Part shown: one piece after another, positions 1-14,300 of the stretch
Layout of the letters: every line of letters begins with the position of its first letter
Numbering within the stretch: position 1 is the stretch's first letter
Assembly: GCA_003640385.1 (NCBI GenBank)
Contig: RCAB01000416.1
Location: 1-56,574 of the forward strand
From: Setaria digitata
Lineage: Eukaryota > Nematoda > Chromadorea > Rhabditida > Setariidae
DNA length: 56,574 nt
Direction of reading: 5' to 3'
Program-made: the position numbers and the translations under genes
The notes under the pieces: generated by a model
Databases searched by the model: none
What the model saw: only the letters and a program-made list of their open reading frames with translations
What the model was told of the DNA's origin: nothing

Positions 1-1063
1 TTTTTTTTTTTTTTTTTTTTAATTTTTTATGATAACTAATATTTTCTTGTTTTCAGCAAAATTTCATTGGAAGAGATTTGAAAATTTCGAAAAGATAAAA
101 TTTTGTTTTTGTAAATAAATTTTCAAATATTTTGCGTTAATGGAATGAGATGAGGGAAATTGATGCATTTAAAATAAAACAGTAGCACTGTGGTAAATGA
201 GCCAAAAGTCCTAGATGAATGATGATAAGAGGTGGAATTTGTTGTAAGGAATTAAACATTTTCACTTTCATTTGTTCGTTCATCAATAATTATTTCAGAT
301 GTCGAAATTAGTTTTTCAAGCTCAGCAACTGATGTTCTTTAATTTCAAATTCGAATTTTTTTTTTTCACTTGAGATTTTCATCCAGATTACTATTAGTTT
401 TTAAAATTTTTTCTTTTAAAAAAAAAAAAAAGGTATTTTGTTTAATTTAGACTTTGGTCCACTTCTCAGCAACAAATTTATTCAATTTTACATCTTCTAA
501 CGGGGGAAAAATTTGCCAAAATTTATAACTTTATATTTGAAAGAAAAATTTTTAGTTCGTATGAAATTTTGATAGAGTTAAATTTTGGACTAAATAAAAA
601 ATTGCAAAATTCAGCAAATAAGATAAGCTCTGAAATGCTTGCATTTTTTTTTTTCTCAAAAATTTTTACAGAAGAGTTGTAAGAGGAAGATTTATTAATG
701 ATAAGTACTGATAATTATTTCGGTTACTGTATTTCAATACAATTTGATGACTTCGGCAAAATAATTTTTGCATAAATTACAAAAAAAAAAAAATTATTCA
801 CCGTGAATTTGAATGAATGAAATGGAAGAAAAATTTTGACAGATGAATGATGACATCAGTTTATGCATTACGCATAAAAAAGATTTAATTTTTTTTTTTG
901 CTTTTTTATCAAATTTAACTTTTCCACAAAATTTCATTCAAACAAAATAAAAATAAAAAAAAAACGAAGAAAATTGTTAAATTTATCGTCTTCATTCATT
1001 GAAATAAAGCGGAAACTTTCACTTAAGCTCATTTGTTTAAAACAAAAAAGAAAACAAACTTGC

Positions 1064-1071
1064 TGACGTCA
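1064..1071. promoter_or_regulatory. palindromic CRE-like site TGACGTCA
   Basis: A perfect 8-base CREB/ATF-type palindrome lies about 2.2 kb before the likely start codon of gene 1. The match to the consensus is seen directly. Use as a regulatory site is inference. Confidence 0.3.
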
Positions 1072-1420
1072 AAAAATGTTTTTTTTTGTTGTAAGTTGTG
1101 CTATGAATTCATTCATTCTAAACTACCTGGAATGTGAAACTATACTACTGAGCACATTCTTTATTTTCCAATTAATATTTCTCATTCTCATTCTTTGATT
1201 TCTCATTAACTTATTTACTTTTCTTTTTCTTACTTATTACTTTGAGTAATTTCATTGGTAGGAGATTAGTTATGCTTATACAAAGTCGATATATTTGACA
1301 TTTTGATGCAAATTGTAAGTCCATTCCATTTTACATTTTAATTTTAACAGTGAAGAATTTGAAATATCATTTTTAAGTGCATTTAAACTTACATTTCTAT
1401 AAAAAATTAATGACAATGAA

Positions 1421-1471
<51 letters not shown>

Positions 1472-1482
1472 CAATAATAATA
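1421..1482. repeat. (AAT)n microsatellite
   Basis: About twenty AAT/ATA trinucleotide units with minor interruptions toward the right end. Confidence 0.9.
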
Positions 1483-3201
1483 AAAATGATAAATGAATAA
1501 ATAAATAACAAACAAATCAGATAAATAAATAAATAAAAATTGAAACGATTTCAATAGCTGTCAGGAATAATCGTTGTACAATTAAAAGCGATCTGTAATG
1601 TAGCATGAAAATATAGTAAGATGCAATGTTTATCTGCAAGTGCTTAACACATTTTCCTCTCAAATTTTATTCTCTTTCCTCTGTCGGTAGCATGAAAAAT
1701 AGATTAAATTTTGAAAACTATGGAAAAAAAAAGATTTTAAACTTCGAAATTTTTTTTTTATTTGCCAAAAAGAACAACTGAGGATAGCAGAAGTGAATAA
1801 TCATATTTGAAAATAATTTTTTTTTTCTTTTTTTTCATTTTTATGAAAGTTTTGCTTCTCGAACTCTAAATTAAATTTGAAAAACTACAGAAATAAAAGT
1901 GATAAAATTTTTGAGAACTAAATTAGGTTCCATTTGTCTATTCAACAATTCAATACCATTATTGTGGTGCAGGAAATAAGGAAAAATGATTTGACATTAA
2001 AAATTAATTGAAAATTTTAAACTTTAGTGATTTCAGTAGCTGCGTGGTACATTATCCTCATGAAAACTATATGTGTTAAAGCATGAATGAATCCAAAAAT
2101 TTGTCTTAATTGCTAGGAATTTAATTAATCTGTAAATCAAGAAACTTTATGGCATTTATAAGTTGAAAGAAAACTAGCGGAAAATGCAATAAATTTGTTA
2201 TATTTCTACTGCCATTTTGTTACTTTGAAACTAGGAAATTACTTGGATTACTTCGATAATTACTTAGGCTAAGAAAGAAATTGAGGAACAAGAAAAAAAA
2301 ATTGCCATAATTTTACTTCTGGTTCAAGTAAATATACTTAAAGTGAAGGCAAAATCAATGTAATTCAACTCCTTCAAAAACAGAAGAAAGAAGAAAAAAA
2401 AAAAAAAAAAAGAAAAAAAAAAGGGAAAAATGATGAATTGGTTGTAATATTCAAGCAAAACTTAAATATTTTTGCATTCAAATTGCTTGTAACTGCATTT
2501 TCAAAAGGAAGAAAACAAATTAACAAAACTTTTACGTTAAGAAAGGAGAAATGCAAGGCAAAATATAAATGAAACTTTCTGACAGACTTTTTTTTTTTTT
2601 TTTTGTAGGGAGACAAGAAAGACAAAATTACATTTAAATTTGATTTCATTTCCTTTTTAGTAATAAGATATGCAAAATATCAGTCAGTGAATGAAGCTTT
2701 AAATATTAGAAACTTTCGTTTATTTTATCAGATTTAAGAAAAATTTTTTCAGGTTGAGCAAATTTTTCTAACAAATTTGTCCAATTCTCTTTTTTTCTTT
2801 TCCTTTTTTGGAATGTATATGAGAATTTTTACATGGGTTTCAAGAATTTTAATAATTTCAGCAATTGTTTACGATAGATAAATCTTCTTTCAATCACAAA
2901 TTTTTACAACTTTAGCAAAAAAAAAAAAGACGCAAGGAAAGAAAGATTCAAGTTGTTTAAGCTGCAATCAATTTACAGATAAAAGTTTCAGTCTCTGTCT
3001 TGGAAAGGGCAAATGTTAAGTTTGTTGAAACGTTTCTGTTAAAACTGGATTCTTATTAGATGATACACGTACGTGTTTTAGAAGGCACTTGATTGTTTTT
3101 TTCTTACCTCAAATGACGACTTGAAAATAACAAAAATAGCAACATTTCATTTGAGGCAAAGAAAAAAAACAAAGGAAGAAAGTATAATTTTTTTGACACA
3201 G

Positions 3202-3409
3202 GAAAGGATTCCGGAATATCCGGAACGTTTGAAACGGATGAATGCGTAATTGGAAATTTATTCCTCTACAACCGCTATAATGAGCAAATGAAGCCGAAGG
3301 GGAGGAAATGTGCCAAACAAGCACTTCACGAATTTCAAAAAGCTAATCACTTGGCTATTTTCGCTTTCTGCATGATTGGTGCCACAAATGCAATCTTTCA
3401 AACAGTATG
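3202..3409 (+). CDS. MOLO1 gene exon 1: N-terminus and hydrophobic segment
   Basis: An acceptor-like gacacag ends at 3201, so this may be a trans-splice or internal exon boundary. The first in-frame ATG is 3288. The frame from 3202 to 3287 is also open and relatively GC-rich, so coding could begin in an exon I do not see. Donor ATG|GTAAGA; two bases carry over. Confidence 0.7.
3238..3291 (+). promoter_or_regulatory. two very short upstream ORFs before the likely start codon
   Basis: If 3202 begins the mRNA or a 5' exon, two mini-ORFs precede the main start: M-N-A-stop at 3238-3249 and M-S-K-stop at 3280-3291. The second stop overlaps the main ATG (ATGA at 3288-3291), an arrangement compatible with reinitiation. 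They would be irrelevant if translation enters from an unseen upstream exon, because the main frame stays open back to 3117. Confidence 0.3.
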
Positions 3410-6400
3410 GTAAGATTAATTTATCAATTAATTTTGATTTTTTAATTAGGTTGTGTAGAAAATTCTCGTCATGAGAAAACTTTTTGTTTTGTTTTTTTTT
3501 TTTTTTTTTTTATTGCAAAAATTTAAAATGGAAAAATTTTCAAACTGTGTGCAATGGAAGTAACTTTTTTAGTGAGAGGAAGAATTTTCAAGTTCTTTTT
3601 CCCGTTTTTCTTTTCACTCATTCCATATGTGCACAAATTTAGTTCCATTAAAATTTTAAAATTTTAATCTTTTCTGAAAATTAAATCCTCAGATCGAATT
3701 GAAATAAATTTTTCATGATTGCATCATCTTTTTTTTTTTTTTTACTTTCAATTTCCACCTTTATCTGTATGAACTGATTATGCAAAATCGATTTTCCTAA
3801 AATTATTAAATTCTAAAAATTTCCAGTGAAATCATTTAATTAATTAAAATACATTCCATGATGTTCTAATTTCTTGCCACGTTGTAATAAATCAATGAAT
3901 GTTCTTTGCCTTCGAGATTGATTATCTTAGCCAATTATCTCAAGTTCATAAATACAAATTCATTCTTATTAAAATTACCAATCTTTACCTTTCTTGCTGC
4001 CAGTAAACAAATCACCAGAACTTTTTCAGAATTTTTGCAAACGTAGTTTATTGCATAGTTCTGCTTCTGCATCTTTTATTTTATCATTTTTTCTTTCGTG
4101 AAAGGAAAAATTTCATAAAGCATTTACAATTTTCATTTCTTTCTTTCTTTTTTATTTTTCTGTTTTCTAAGCTTAAAAATTTCATGAAAATAAAAATCTT
4201 TTTTTTTTTTTTCTCTTTTCGCTATTAATTCGTAATTACTCAATTCTGTTGTCATAAAATCGTAAAATTGAAAAAAGAAACGCAAATTTTTTTTTTTTCT
4301 TCATTTTGCTCTTTTTTTTTTTAGCCGAATATATTTGTATTTTTTTTTTTTTTTTTAATAATACTTTAAACTTATTGTTAACACATCACAGATTCTTTTG
4401 TTAAACTTAGCAATGTCTTATTTCTCAGTCCTTAGAGTTCGAGAATTTCCAGTTGAAATACTACCATCAAATAATTATTTTTCTCTCCTTTTCTTAGCCA
4501 AAAACAGACAATGACAAAGCTTGTTCATGAAATTTCGCTAAAATATTTCATTTTTCTTTTTGGGAGTTAAAAAGAATACATATTTTTAATAAAATTTATA
4601 AAGTTAGAATTTAGCTTTCTAATCGATGCAATTAAAAAGAAAAAAAAAAAAAAAAAAACTTGAAATGAGATTTTCTTTTTGCTAATCTCTTCCCATTTAT
4701 TAACTGTAAATTAATGGTCATTTTGCAGGATTTAAAAATATTACTTCAACTATATCAATTAATTAATAACCTATCATACTAAATCATACAGTGCAATTGA
4801 TTGATTGTAGAAAACTAAAATTCAATGTAATTAAAAAATATTAAGAAATATAGAAAGTCTTTTATAAAAATTTGTAATTTAATGAAACTATTAGAGTGTT
4901 TTCCCACTCATCTGTAAATGTTTTATTTATTCCACATAAATGATTTTCATGATTAATTCATTTCTGTGTTAGTAACAACTTCTCATATATTTGTCATTTA
5001 TGTCATTCAGTCTACGTACACGTCAAGCTTTCATCTTTATCTGCGCAACATTACTCAGTGAGAGGAAGTAGATAAGATTTTGTGAAATTTTAATTTTAAT
5101 AAATTAAGAAATATGAAGTGACGTACGTAGTTCATTTGTTTTATGGTCCTTATCAAAGTTTCATTTGCTCACTAAATAACACTTCCCAAATTGAGGCAAA
5201 AGTTTGACGTTCATCATTCCTGACGTTCCTCCTAGCACTAAAATTTCTTCCTCTTATTAATGCATATTCATGTTCATTCTAATTTTAAGTCCAAAAAGAT
5301 TAGGATGAATGAAGTGATGCGCAAGTCTCATCTTCTCATTTAAGCTTTGAAGTTTCAATTCAATATTAAATCAGACGTACGTTGGACACCTAATTCAATC
5401 AAGACTGATGCTAAAAAAGCATGACGTATACGTATGTGATTTAAGTTTTATCCTTTCACTAGATAACACTGTATGAATTAGTAAGTTCAATGCACTACCT
5501 GAAGTTTTCCTCGTAAAATGATCACATAAAATCAGCATAACAAAAATTATGAGAAGCCTAGTATTATTATCAAGTATGATGAGGTCAAGCTTGAAGCCTA
5601 GTATTATCAAGTATGATGAAGTCAAGCTTGAACAGTATAAAACTGTCTCATTAATCATTTTTCTTACTTTTAACATTTTTTCTGTCACGTCAGGTGGATA
5701 TTTTGACATGTTATTATTAGCAGCACGAACTGCTTGGCATAAATCGTTGTAAACATTAGGCTATTATAAATTAGTGATCATGGAGTTTCATTTTAAACTA
5801 TAAAATGATCTCTTTTATTATGCATTCATTCATTTGTTTTTTTTTTTTTTTTGAAATATTTTCTTCCATAACAATTTATTATGAATCTAATTCTTTATTT
5901 TTACTCCTTTCTAACATCTAAACAAAAGGAAGAGGAAAAAATTTCTTGTCTAAATGTGGATTACGAGTGGAATTTCCTTTTTCTTTCATCGGTTAATTCT
6001 TACTGCGAAGATATTAAATGAACCGCAATACTCTTAATGAATGAGCAAATAATTTTTTTTTTTTTTGCGTAAGAAAATATTTTCTATTTATTTATTTGGA
6101 AGATTCACTGAAGCATGCATTATTCATACATCATTATGCAAATGAATAATTACTATTAAAGTTATTTTGCTGCAGCAATTAATGAATGATCGGTGAATGT
6201 GAAAGAGGAATGAAGTGCGTGACAGTAAGTGAAGATATAATTGAACTTATTGAAATATTTGTGATTAGAAGTGGAAGAGGTAAAGAGAGAGGGAGCAGTA
6301 GAGTGGGAGGATAAATTAGATCCAAATTAATTGAATAGTTAGCTGAAATTGTTGGGTCCTGAGTAAAAATTTTTTTGTTATTCGAAGGAAAAATTTGGTA

Positions 6401-9400
6401 AAAGTGGTAAAATAAGAAGTGCAAGCAATCTCAACAGCTGGAGTGTCAAAAAAAAAAAAAAAAAATTTAATCAAGTGTTTATTTAATTAAAAATTTAATA
6501 ATTCTCACTCGGTTACATTTTTTTTTGAAATGAAAATGAGTTTGTTATTAGATTGAAAATAGTAATTATAGCATTAGTAATAATAAATATGCTAAATGCA
6601 ATTGTGGTAAAAATTATAAAAACTTTTTTTTTTTATTATTCAAAAGTAGAATGAATTAAGCACTATTAAGCAGAAAAATTTCAAATTTAGCTAACTTATA
6701 ATTACTATTAATTGACTATGATTTTTTTTTTAATGCTTCGAACAATAGTTTCGTACATTTGTTTAGAAAAATTGGGAAAAAAATAATGTTGTGTAGTTTA
6801 ATGCGTTTGATTTTTATTTAATTAACCAAAATTACGCTTCAGCTTAAATCTAAATCAATTACTGTAGTGATTTTTATTTTTTCTTTTTTTTAGAAGTGAT
6901 AAAATATGCTCAAGAACTGATAGAAGTACAAAATAATGATAACAGTATATAGGAAACAAATATGAAGAAAAATGAAAAATACTATTATTGAAGAAAATTT
7001 TGACCTCTTTTTTTTTTTTTCATTAAAATGATATTGAAATGCGATGAGAAAATTTGTAATTAAAATTTGCTTATAGCTATCAGTTAAAAAAGATATTTTC
7101 GAATTGCAGCGCTGAACGCTTGTTATCAATAACACCATGCGCATATCCATTGTTATCTGATACCGTTCATTGTGGCATCGATGATGCTGATTTACGACAG
7201 ACTGTTCGAGTATGCGATCCTGATAAGGCAATTAGCATGTCTGAAAGTATGTGCTAAATTAATTAATTGATTATTTGTAATCATAATTTGTGGCGATTGT
7301 TAATTTGTTTCAAAAACATTTATTGATGTGCTCAAGAAATAATATAATTAGTAATGAGCATAATGTTATATTTGACATTGATAAGAATATTCAAGCTATC
7401 GAAAATTACATTATTAGACTAGTTAACTACTGTTTAAAAAATGACTGGTAAAGATGAAATAATTATCAATGTCTGAAATTGACTGAATTAACGAAACTTC
7501 GAAAATAAAACAGAACAACAAAAATACAAAAAGTTTTAGTTTCTTTTTTTTTTTTTTTAAATTATCAAATTGACAAGACTATTCGAAATTTTTGAAAAAA
7601 AAAGAATGCAGAAGTATAATTTAGCTGAAAATATAGAAATATTATTGCTAAGTAATTATTTATTAAGGAAAAATAGAAAATGATGATAATTTTTTTTTTT
7701 TTTTTTTTTGATAGAATTTGAACATTGTATCAATCTAACCATAATAATCATTGCAAGCACTCTAGTCATAAGCTATTATGGACTAAAACTCTAATTAATG
7801 CTTGAAAATGCTCTAAAGAAATTATTTTCGATAAGATGTGTCATCGAAACGATAATGCTAACAGCGACAAAAATTTTCGAACTAATTTTTTTTGCTGCTC
7901 AATCACATTTTTTAAATAATCATTTTCTGGAAAAATTTTAAGTCAATTAATAATTTAGTACCAGTATTTCCAATGATTGTCTCAACTGATCAGAAATACG
8001 GCGGAATAATTTGCAGTTCTTTCAAAAGCTGCCCTTTTTTCTGCAGCAATTAGAAAACTGTTAATTTTCAACTATCATTAAAACCAGGTGAAAAAAAAAA
8101 TGCATTTTAAAAATAATGAGGAAATAACTGAATTGCTTATTGAATAAAAAAGAAAAAAAAAAATTATTTTTTCATGTTGCAGTAGAAGTGATCAAGAATA
8201 AACTTGACACAATTTATAAGCGAAAAAATAAATATTGCGTTTGCAGACCTGATCAGGTAAGCATATTGCTTGAAATTTGATCAACATTTTGCATTTCAAA
8301 TCATTTCTTTTAATAGACAAATTGTTTGCTGATAAAATTACAAATATTAAAAAGATAAGAAGACGTAAGGTCTTTATCACGATTATTTATCAATTCCGGA
8401 TCACTATTATGTCCCTTTCACTTCTAATGCTTTAACATATCAGTTGACGATTTTTTTTTAAAGCACTTTTTATTTAATTTACTCTCACCTATGACTATTA
8501 GACCAGCAAGTTGATTTTAATTAGTCTGCATCAAAATCTTAGCAATTTCAGAGCATATGAGAGATCCCGAATTGATATTTCAAAAAAAAAAAAAAAAAAA
8601 TGATTGAAAAAAGCACAAAGAGAAATTTTGTTTAGCTAAAGCCATGTTGGTTTCGGTTTGGATTTGCATTCCTGAGGCGAATGTTTCCAGTCGAGACAGG
8701 AGTTTCAAATCTTTACAGGTAAGCAAAGGTTCGTCAGAACTTTTCAAAGTAGTTACTCTCATCAGTCAGTTAGAAAGAGTACGAAATAGTAGCTGAAAAA
8801 AAAAAAAAAAAAAAAGACTGAAATATTGCACCTATCATCATCCAGTAACAAAAACATATGGCAGCTACCACTTGATATTTTCTAGAATTTAAATATTCTC
8901 AGTGCAATGGAATAAGTTGAAAAATTTCTTTCTCAAATGGGAATGAAATAACCGATGCTACAGTTTCCTGAACCGGAATGATTTCACATTCTAATATCAT
9001 AAAAATACTTATTATGCTGCAATTTTTTTTTTTTTTTAAATTAATTTGTTTACAGTCGCGAATTTTGTCCAGCGAACGAAACACTATTAAGCTTCAAAAA
9101 AAGTTATGCATTAGTACATTCAACGAGGTAATATTTGCTCAGAATTCTTCCAATTTACAAAAATATTCTAAATATTTGAAATTCAAATTTCTTTTCTCTT
9201 TTAAAATGATATTAAAAATTAGTTTCCTTTCAACAAAACTATTGAGAAATTCCATTTTGTAGGCATTATCAAATGTTTCGAAATTTTAGTTTTAAATTAG
9301 TCGAAATTTCACTGTTTCAGTCTTATTTTCCTTATCTATTTCTGCTTCTTAGCATTCCATTTATAATACTGCCAGTGTATAGGGAGAACTGAATTTCTCA

Positions 9401-12400
9401 CAAACAAAATTGAAAAACTGCAATCGAAATTTCCTTCTTCTTCATGAAATAAAATGGTAGGAGAAGAGTATAAAGGAACGTTTTCAAAAAAAAAAAAAAA
9501 AAATGAAAAATGAAATGAAAAAGAGGAAGAAAAAGTGAATGACAGAAATGAAAAAATGGAAAATGAAACTGAAAAATTCATTCATACATATATATAATCA
9601 GTTATATATATATATAATTTTATATAATTGATTTTTTTTTTCTCAAAATACGATGAAAACAAGAAGAAATGGCTTTTTTTATTTTTGTTTTGGACTTTTA
9701 GGGAAACTATAATTAATTATGGCAAAAACTTCGCTCGTCTTTTGCGTGAACGCTGGCTGATGGGTGAATGCGATGAGGATATTTTATTTCTCATTTTATT
9801 AAAAAGGCCAAACCAGGTAAGCTATTTTTTTTTTTAAGGTTTTCAGTTTTTATTTTGCTGGAGAAAAAAACAAGCGCAAAAAAAAAATATTTAAAGTGAT
9901 AATAAAATAATTTCAATTTAAAATGGATTAAAGTTCATTTTTTAGCTTATGTATAAAGTAATTATATTTAATAACTTTATTTTACTACTAAGCAGTTGTA
10001 TTTAATAAAAGGAAAAAAAAAAAAAACGACCGTCCAAGAAAGCATTTAAAGCAAATTTTTTCCTTTTGTGTTTTAACTTTTTTTTTTTTTTTTTTTTTAA
10101 ACTACTAAAATATTGCATTTTCAGCTTGTGCGTAAGAATGCATTATCGTATTTGCCTACCGGAATAATGTCACAAGCACCGGTCAGTTTCTGGCAGACCC
10201 ACTCCCAGGCTCAGATTTATGATAATTTTTATGCAAAATTTCGATAATTTATTGTTAAAATTAAAAAAAAAAAAAGAAAAAAACTATGTCGAAAAAAATT
10301 ATTTACCAATTGAAGAAAAAATAAATAAATTATATGCATAAAAACAAAAAGATTTTGATTGTAAAACATTCTTAAGTAACATTTTAGTATATATTTGCAT
10401 CGTACGGTTCATTGGTACAGGAAAAAATTGATACATTCAGTTCGCTAATTAACGAGTTTCCAATTAATAAGAAACGTTTGGATCCGTTGCAAAAAATTGT
10501 TGAAGCAGAAAATGTTAATCTTGAAAATGGTTATTCGCTAAAAGTGGTAAATTTCCATTTTTGCATTTTTTCCTGCTTTTTTCTAAAATTTTTTGCTAGC
10601 TACGAAATATTTTGGGCATTTAATACTCAAAAGGAAAAAAGCAAAAAAAAAGAAAAATTAAAGTTGATTTTTAAAATAAGTTGGTGCACCAATATTCTAA
10701 TCATATTTTGCAAATTTATTTTTTGTCACAAAATTTTTTTTTTTAGCATAGAGAAATATTTCAAATTTAGAAAAACGAAAATGAAGGAATGTTTAAATGG
10801 AATAAAATTTGAAAGAATTTATTTTACAATTATGCATTCTAAGTGTTTTCGTTTTTTTTTTTTTCACAAAATTTTCATCGGAAAATTTTTCAAACAGTTG
10901 CAATGAAAAAAAAAAAAAAAAATTTTATTGTAAAATAAAATTTTTTGGAAAATTTTTTGATAATTTAGTGCGGAAATTATAACACCAATAAGTTTTGTGC
11001 ATTATATTTGGGTACTTCTCAATTATTTTAATTTTTGAACTAAAATAAAAATGCGAAATCAAAAAGTGTTAATGGCGAAACTTTTATGATCACGAAGAAT
11101 AAAATTTTAAGATGAAACTTTTTTCCGGAATATATTTTATCACCTTTTTTATTATTATTTGTCTTGCATATAAAACACACTTTTTTTATAATGTAATTTC
11201 CTCTTAAATTTCAGTAATTTTTAAATTTAAATCAGGTAACAGAGAATTTGTTGGAACAATTTGAGGCAACTCTTTCACAGACCGATGAAAAATATCCATC
11301 ACCAAATTCTCGAAGTCATATACCTGATTGGGCAATGGTCGTCTTCATCATGTGTGCCTTGCTTTGCTTATTGATGACAATTGGGTAAAATATTAATACA
11401 ATCATAAAAAAAAAAAAAAAGAAAAAATTCTATTGTGCTTCTGTCAAGTCTATCGCTATAAATTTTTCAATTTAGCAAGCCATAAGGTTTTTTTTTTTTT
11501 TTTCAAACTTTCACCCAAGTTAATAGAGCCTTTCACAGCGATGGACAAGTTGATTAGCATTAATCGGTTAAGCATTATTTTCTTTATGATTAATTCTTTG
11601 AGAGAAAAAAAAAAAAAAAAACAATTCTAAAAAGTTAATCACTTTTTTGGAATTATTTATTGCAAAAATTTGCTCTCATAAGGAATATGTCAAGATTTTC
11701 CCAATCAATCACTTGGCAGTTTAGCTATCTTTGAGATTTTTGAATTATTGAGTTGGCATGCTTACAGCACAGTTAATAACGAATTCATTTATTTTAATTG
11801 TTTCATATGATAGCAAATCTGGTTGTATTTTTAAACTTTTCTTAATTCTAAAATTTTCACTCGATCAAGTGGTTGGTAAATTAATTTGCTAATTAATCAA
11901 TCGCTGGCAGGGATATTGATCTTTGAATAACTAATTTTTTTAATGAGAAGGATCTGAAGTGAATTTATTTTTCTGTCTAGCAAAGTAATGATTAGGATCA
12001 GCTAATTGTTAGCAAGAATTGTTATAAAATTCATTTCAAATGAAATGAAATTTCTAATTTCATATTTTAATGAAAAATATTTTAAGCGAAATTTTGCGTT
12101 CTTTCTCCTTTATCTTATTAATCAATTATTTCACTTTTTTTTTTTCTTTTGTTCTTCATTTATTTCCTTTTCAAACATTTTAACACATAAATTTACTTAA
12201 AATCTTCATCTCTTGTACTAACTATATAATTTGAAATGAATTTAAATTTAGTTTATGTCTGATGCGAACATCAGTACGACGTGGCTCACCTCGCAGCAAA
12301 CCGATGGATACAACACGAAGGTGGAAGGCCGGATTTGTTGGCGGTATGTGGTATGATGTGTGCAAAAATAAAATTATCAGTTTGTAAAATTTAAATTAAA

Positions 12401-12593
12401 ATTTGAAAATTAAAAAAAAAAGCGAAATGGCAGGTAAGATAAAGTAATAGCTGCATGTTGGTAATTGTTAGTGATATTTATACAAATTTTGTTGCATTTA
12501 AAAGAAAAATCTAAGATGGAAAATATTTTTTTTTTTGCAGCCAAATGAAATAAAAAATGTTTTATTTTTTTACTCGTTTTTCCTTTTTTTCTC

Positions 12594-12626
<33 letters not shown>

Positions 12627-14266
12627 GCAAAAACGATAAGAAATTTTCGAATCCCTCTTGATTTAATTAATATTTAAGCCAGAATTTTGTAGTGCAACCG
12701 AAGTTATGAATCGGGCAAGATTTTTTTCATTGAAATTAATTTAAAAAATGGTAGCAAGAGAAAGACACTTTTTCCCTTCGTAAAGAAATTATTTAATATA
12801 TAGCATCTGATATCTTTCTTTTTCTTCTTAATGAAAAGCTACTTTTTTGAGAAAAAAATTTTATTATGTCGAATTTACTACTTACAGGTAAATAATAATT
12901 AACCTTTTTTTTTTTCCTCGTAGAGCTTTAATTAAAAAGCTTGAATGAGGAGGATAAAAAAAAACAAAGAAAAAAATCCTTGTAGCATGGCTTGGAATGT
13001 ACAATTAATGTCGTTGCTTAAATTTAAAGAGCATGATATGCCACTTCCTTCTTTTCTTCATCTATCATTTGGAGATATGAAATTACAGAAGCTAAGTGCT
13101 ACCGTTTTTGGTATAGTAAATTCATCTCAATTTATTGTACACACAATCTTTTTTCCCTTCTGCATTTCTTTTTTTCTAAAATTTGATCTGTTAATGCTAT
13201 CATTTTGTTTAGTTCTTTTTTCTTTTTTTTTTTTTTTTTTGCTTCGTTCATTTCTATCTGCTGTTGCTGTGATGTCAATTAGAGAAATTTTTTTTTTGCT
13301 CTCATATTTGAATTATGTAACTCTGATTTTCTTGGTTTTATCACATTTTAATTTCAGTGGACGAAACAAAAGGCAAAATAAATATGGTTATTTCTGCTAT
13401 TTATACGTATCCATCATTTTGGTTATCCAAATATATTAACGGTATCATCTTCTAACTGTACGATTGTCACGATCTCCAACAATCAGATAAATCAAATAAT
13501 TTCATCTGATTTACAAATTTTTTTATAGAGATTTGAAAAGAATTTTTTAAAATTATTCTTCAGTTTTTTCTGGCTACCTTTGTTTTTACACTCCTTTTCC
13601 TGAAAAAAAAAAAAAAAAAAACTTTCAATTCTTCGGCTTAAATGATATCTTTCATCACTGTTAATTATTATTAATTTTATTGTTACCAGTAATGCTACTA
13701 GATAATTTATCGTGGAAATTTTGTTTAAAATTCAATTAATTTCTTTTCCTTCCAATTTTTCTTCTTTTTTTTTTTTTTTTTTGCTTTTCCAAATTTTATT
13801 CTAATATTAACTGCATTTTCCACATTTTAATTAACGAATTTTTCTCACTTTTCCTTTCCTCACTCTTTTATTCTGTTATTTTTAATGGAAATGAAATTTA
13901 ATTACATGACTTCTACAAGTTCTGCAATTAACTCTTCTCACATTTCAAATATTAACCGTTTCTCTCGTCACTTCACACATTTCTACTTCTTATGCTTCAC
14001 ACACTTTCTGCAACTTTTCGGCAGAAAAAAAAAAGAAAGTATTTTACAGTTTAAGGGTCTTTTTCATATTTCACAAAAGTTTTCACATTTTACGTTATGC
14101 CAAAAGATCAATTACTTAGTTAATGATATGTCTCCAAATATTTCCGAAAATTACGTGTGCTAATTTTTTTTTTTTTTGAAAGAGAAAAATTGAAATAAAT
14201 GTTATAAAGAATCGCTGTTTACTTTTTCTAATTAAAGCATCTACTCTTATTTTACAAATGCCTTTT

Positions 14267-14300
<34 letters not shown>

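Larger units (their letters stand above)
1..3201. other. upstream region of gene 1, no supported gene
   Basis: AT-rich DNA with many poly-A/T runs. An acceptor-like tttcag at about 52-57 is followed by a short open frame that ends within 45 bases. It could be the last exon of a gene to the left, but nothing identifies it. I see no exon-like GC-rich island before 3.2 kb, so the promoter of the MOLO1 gene probably lies here. Confidence 0.5.
3410..7109 (+). other. intron 1 of the MOLO1 gene
   Basis: A 3.7-kb intron with poly-T runs, a cluster of TGACGT motifs at 5020-5692 and a tandem duplication at 5553-5629. The small ORFs in it lack exon-like splice sites and protein-like composition. Confidence 0.6.

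Noticed and set aside
5549..5752. 67-residue plus-strand ORF
   Set aside because: Spans a recent tandem duplication and has no similarity I recognise.
10547..10906. continuation of the exon 8 frame
   Set aside because: Read-through into intron; composition turns K/F-rich right after the GTG|GTAAAT donor.
12945..13439. 164-residue plus-strand ORF in the last MOLO1 intron
   Set aside because: Mostly F/L/S-rich translation of poly-T sequence; no recognisable domain and no matching splice phase.
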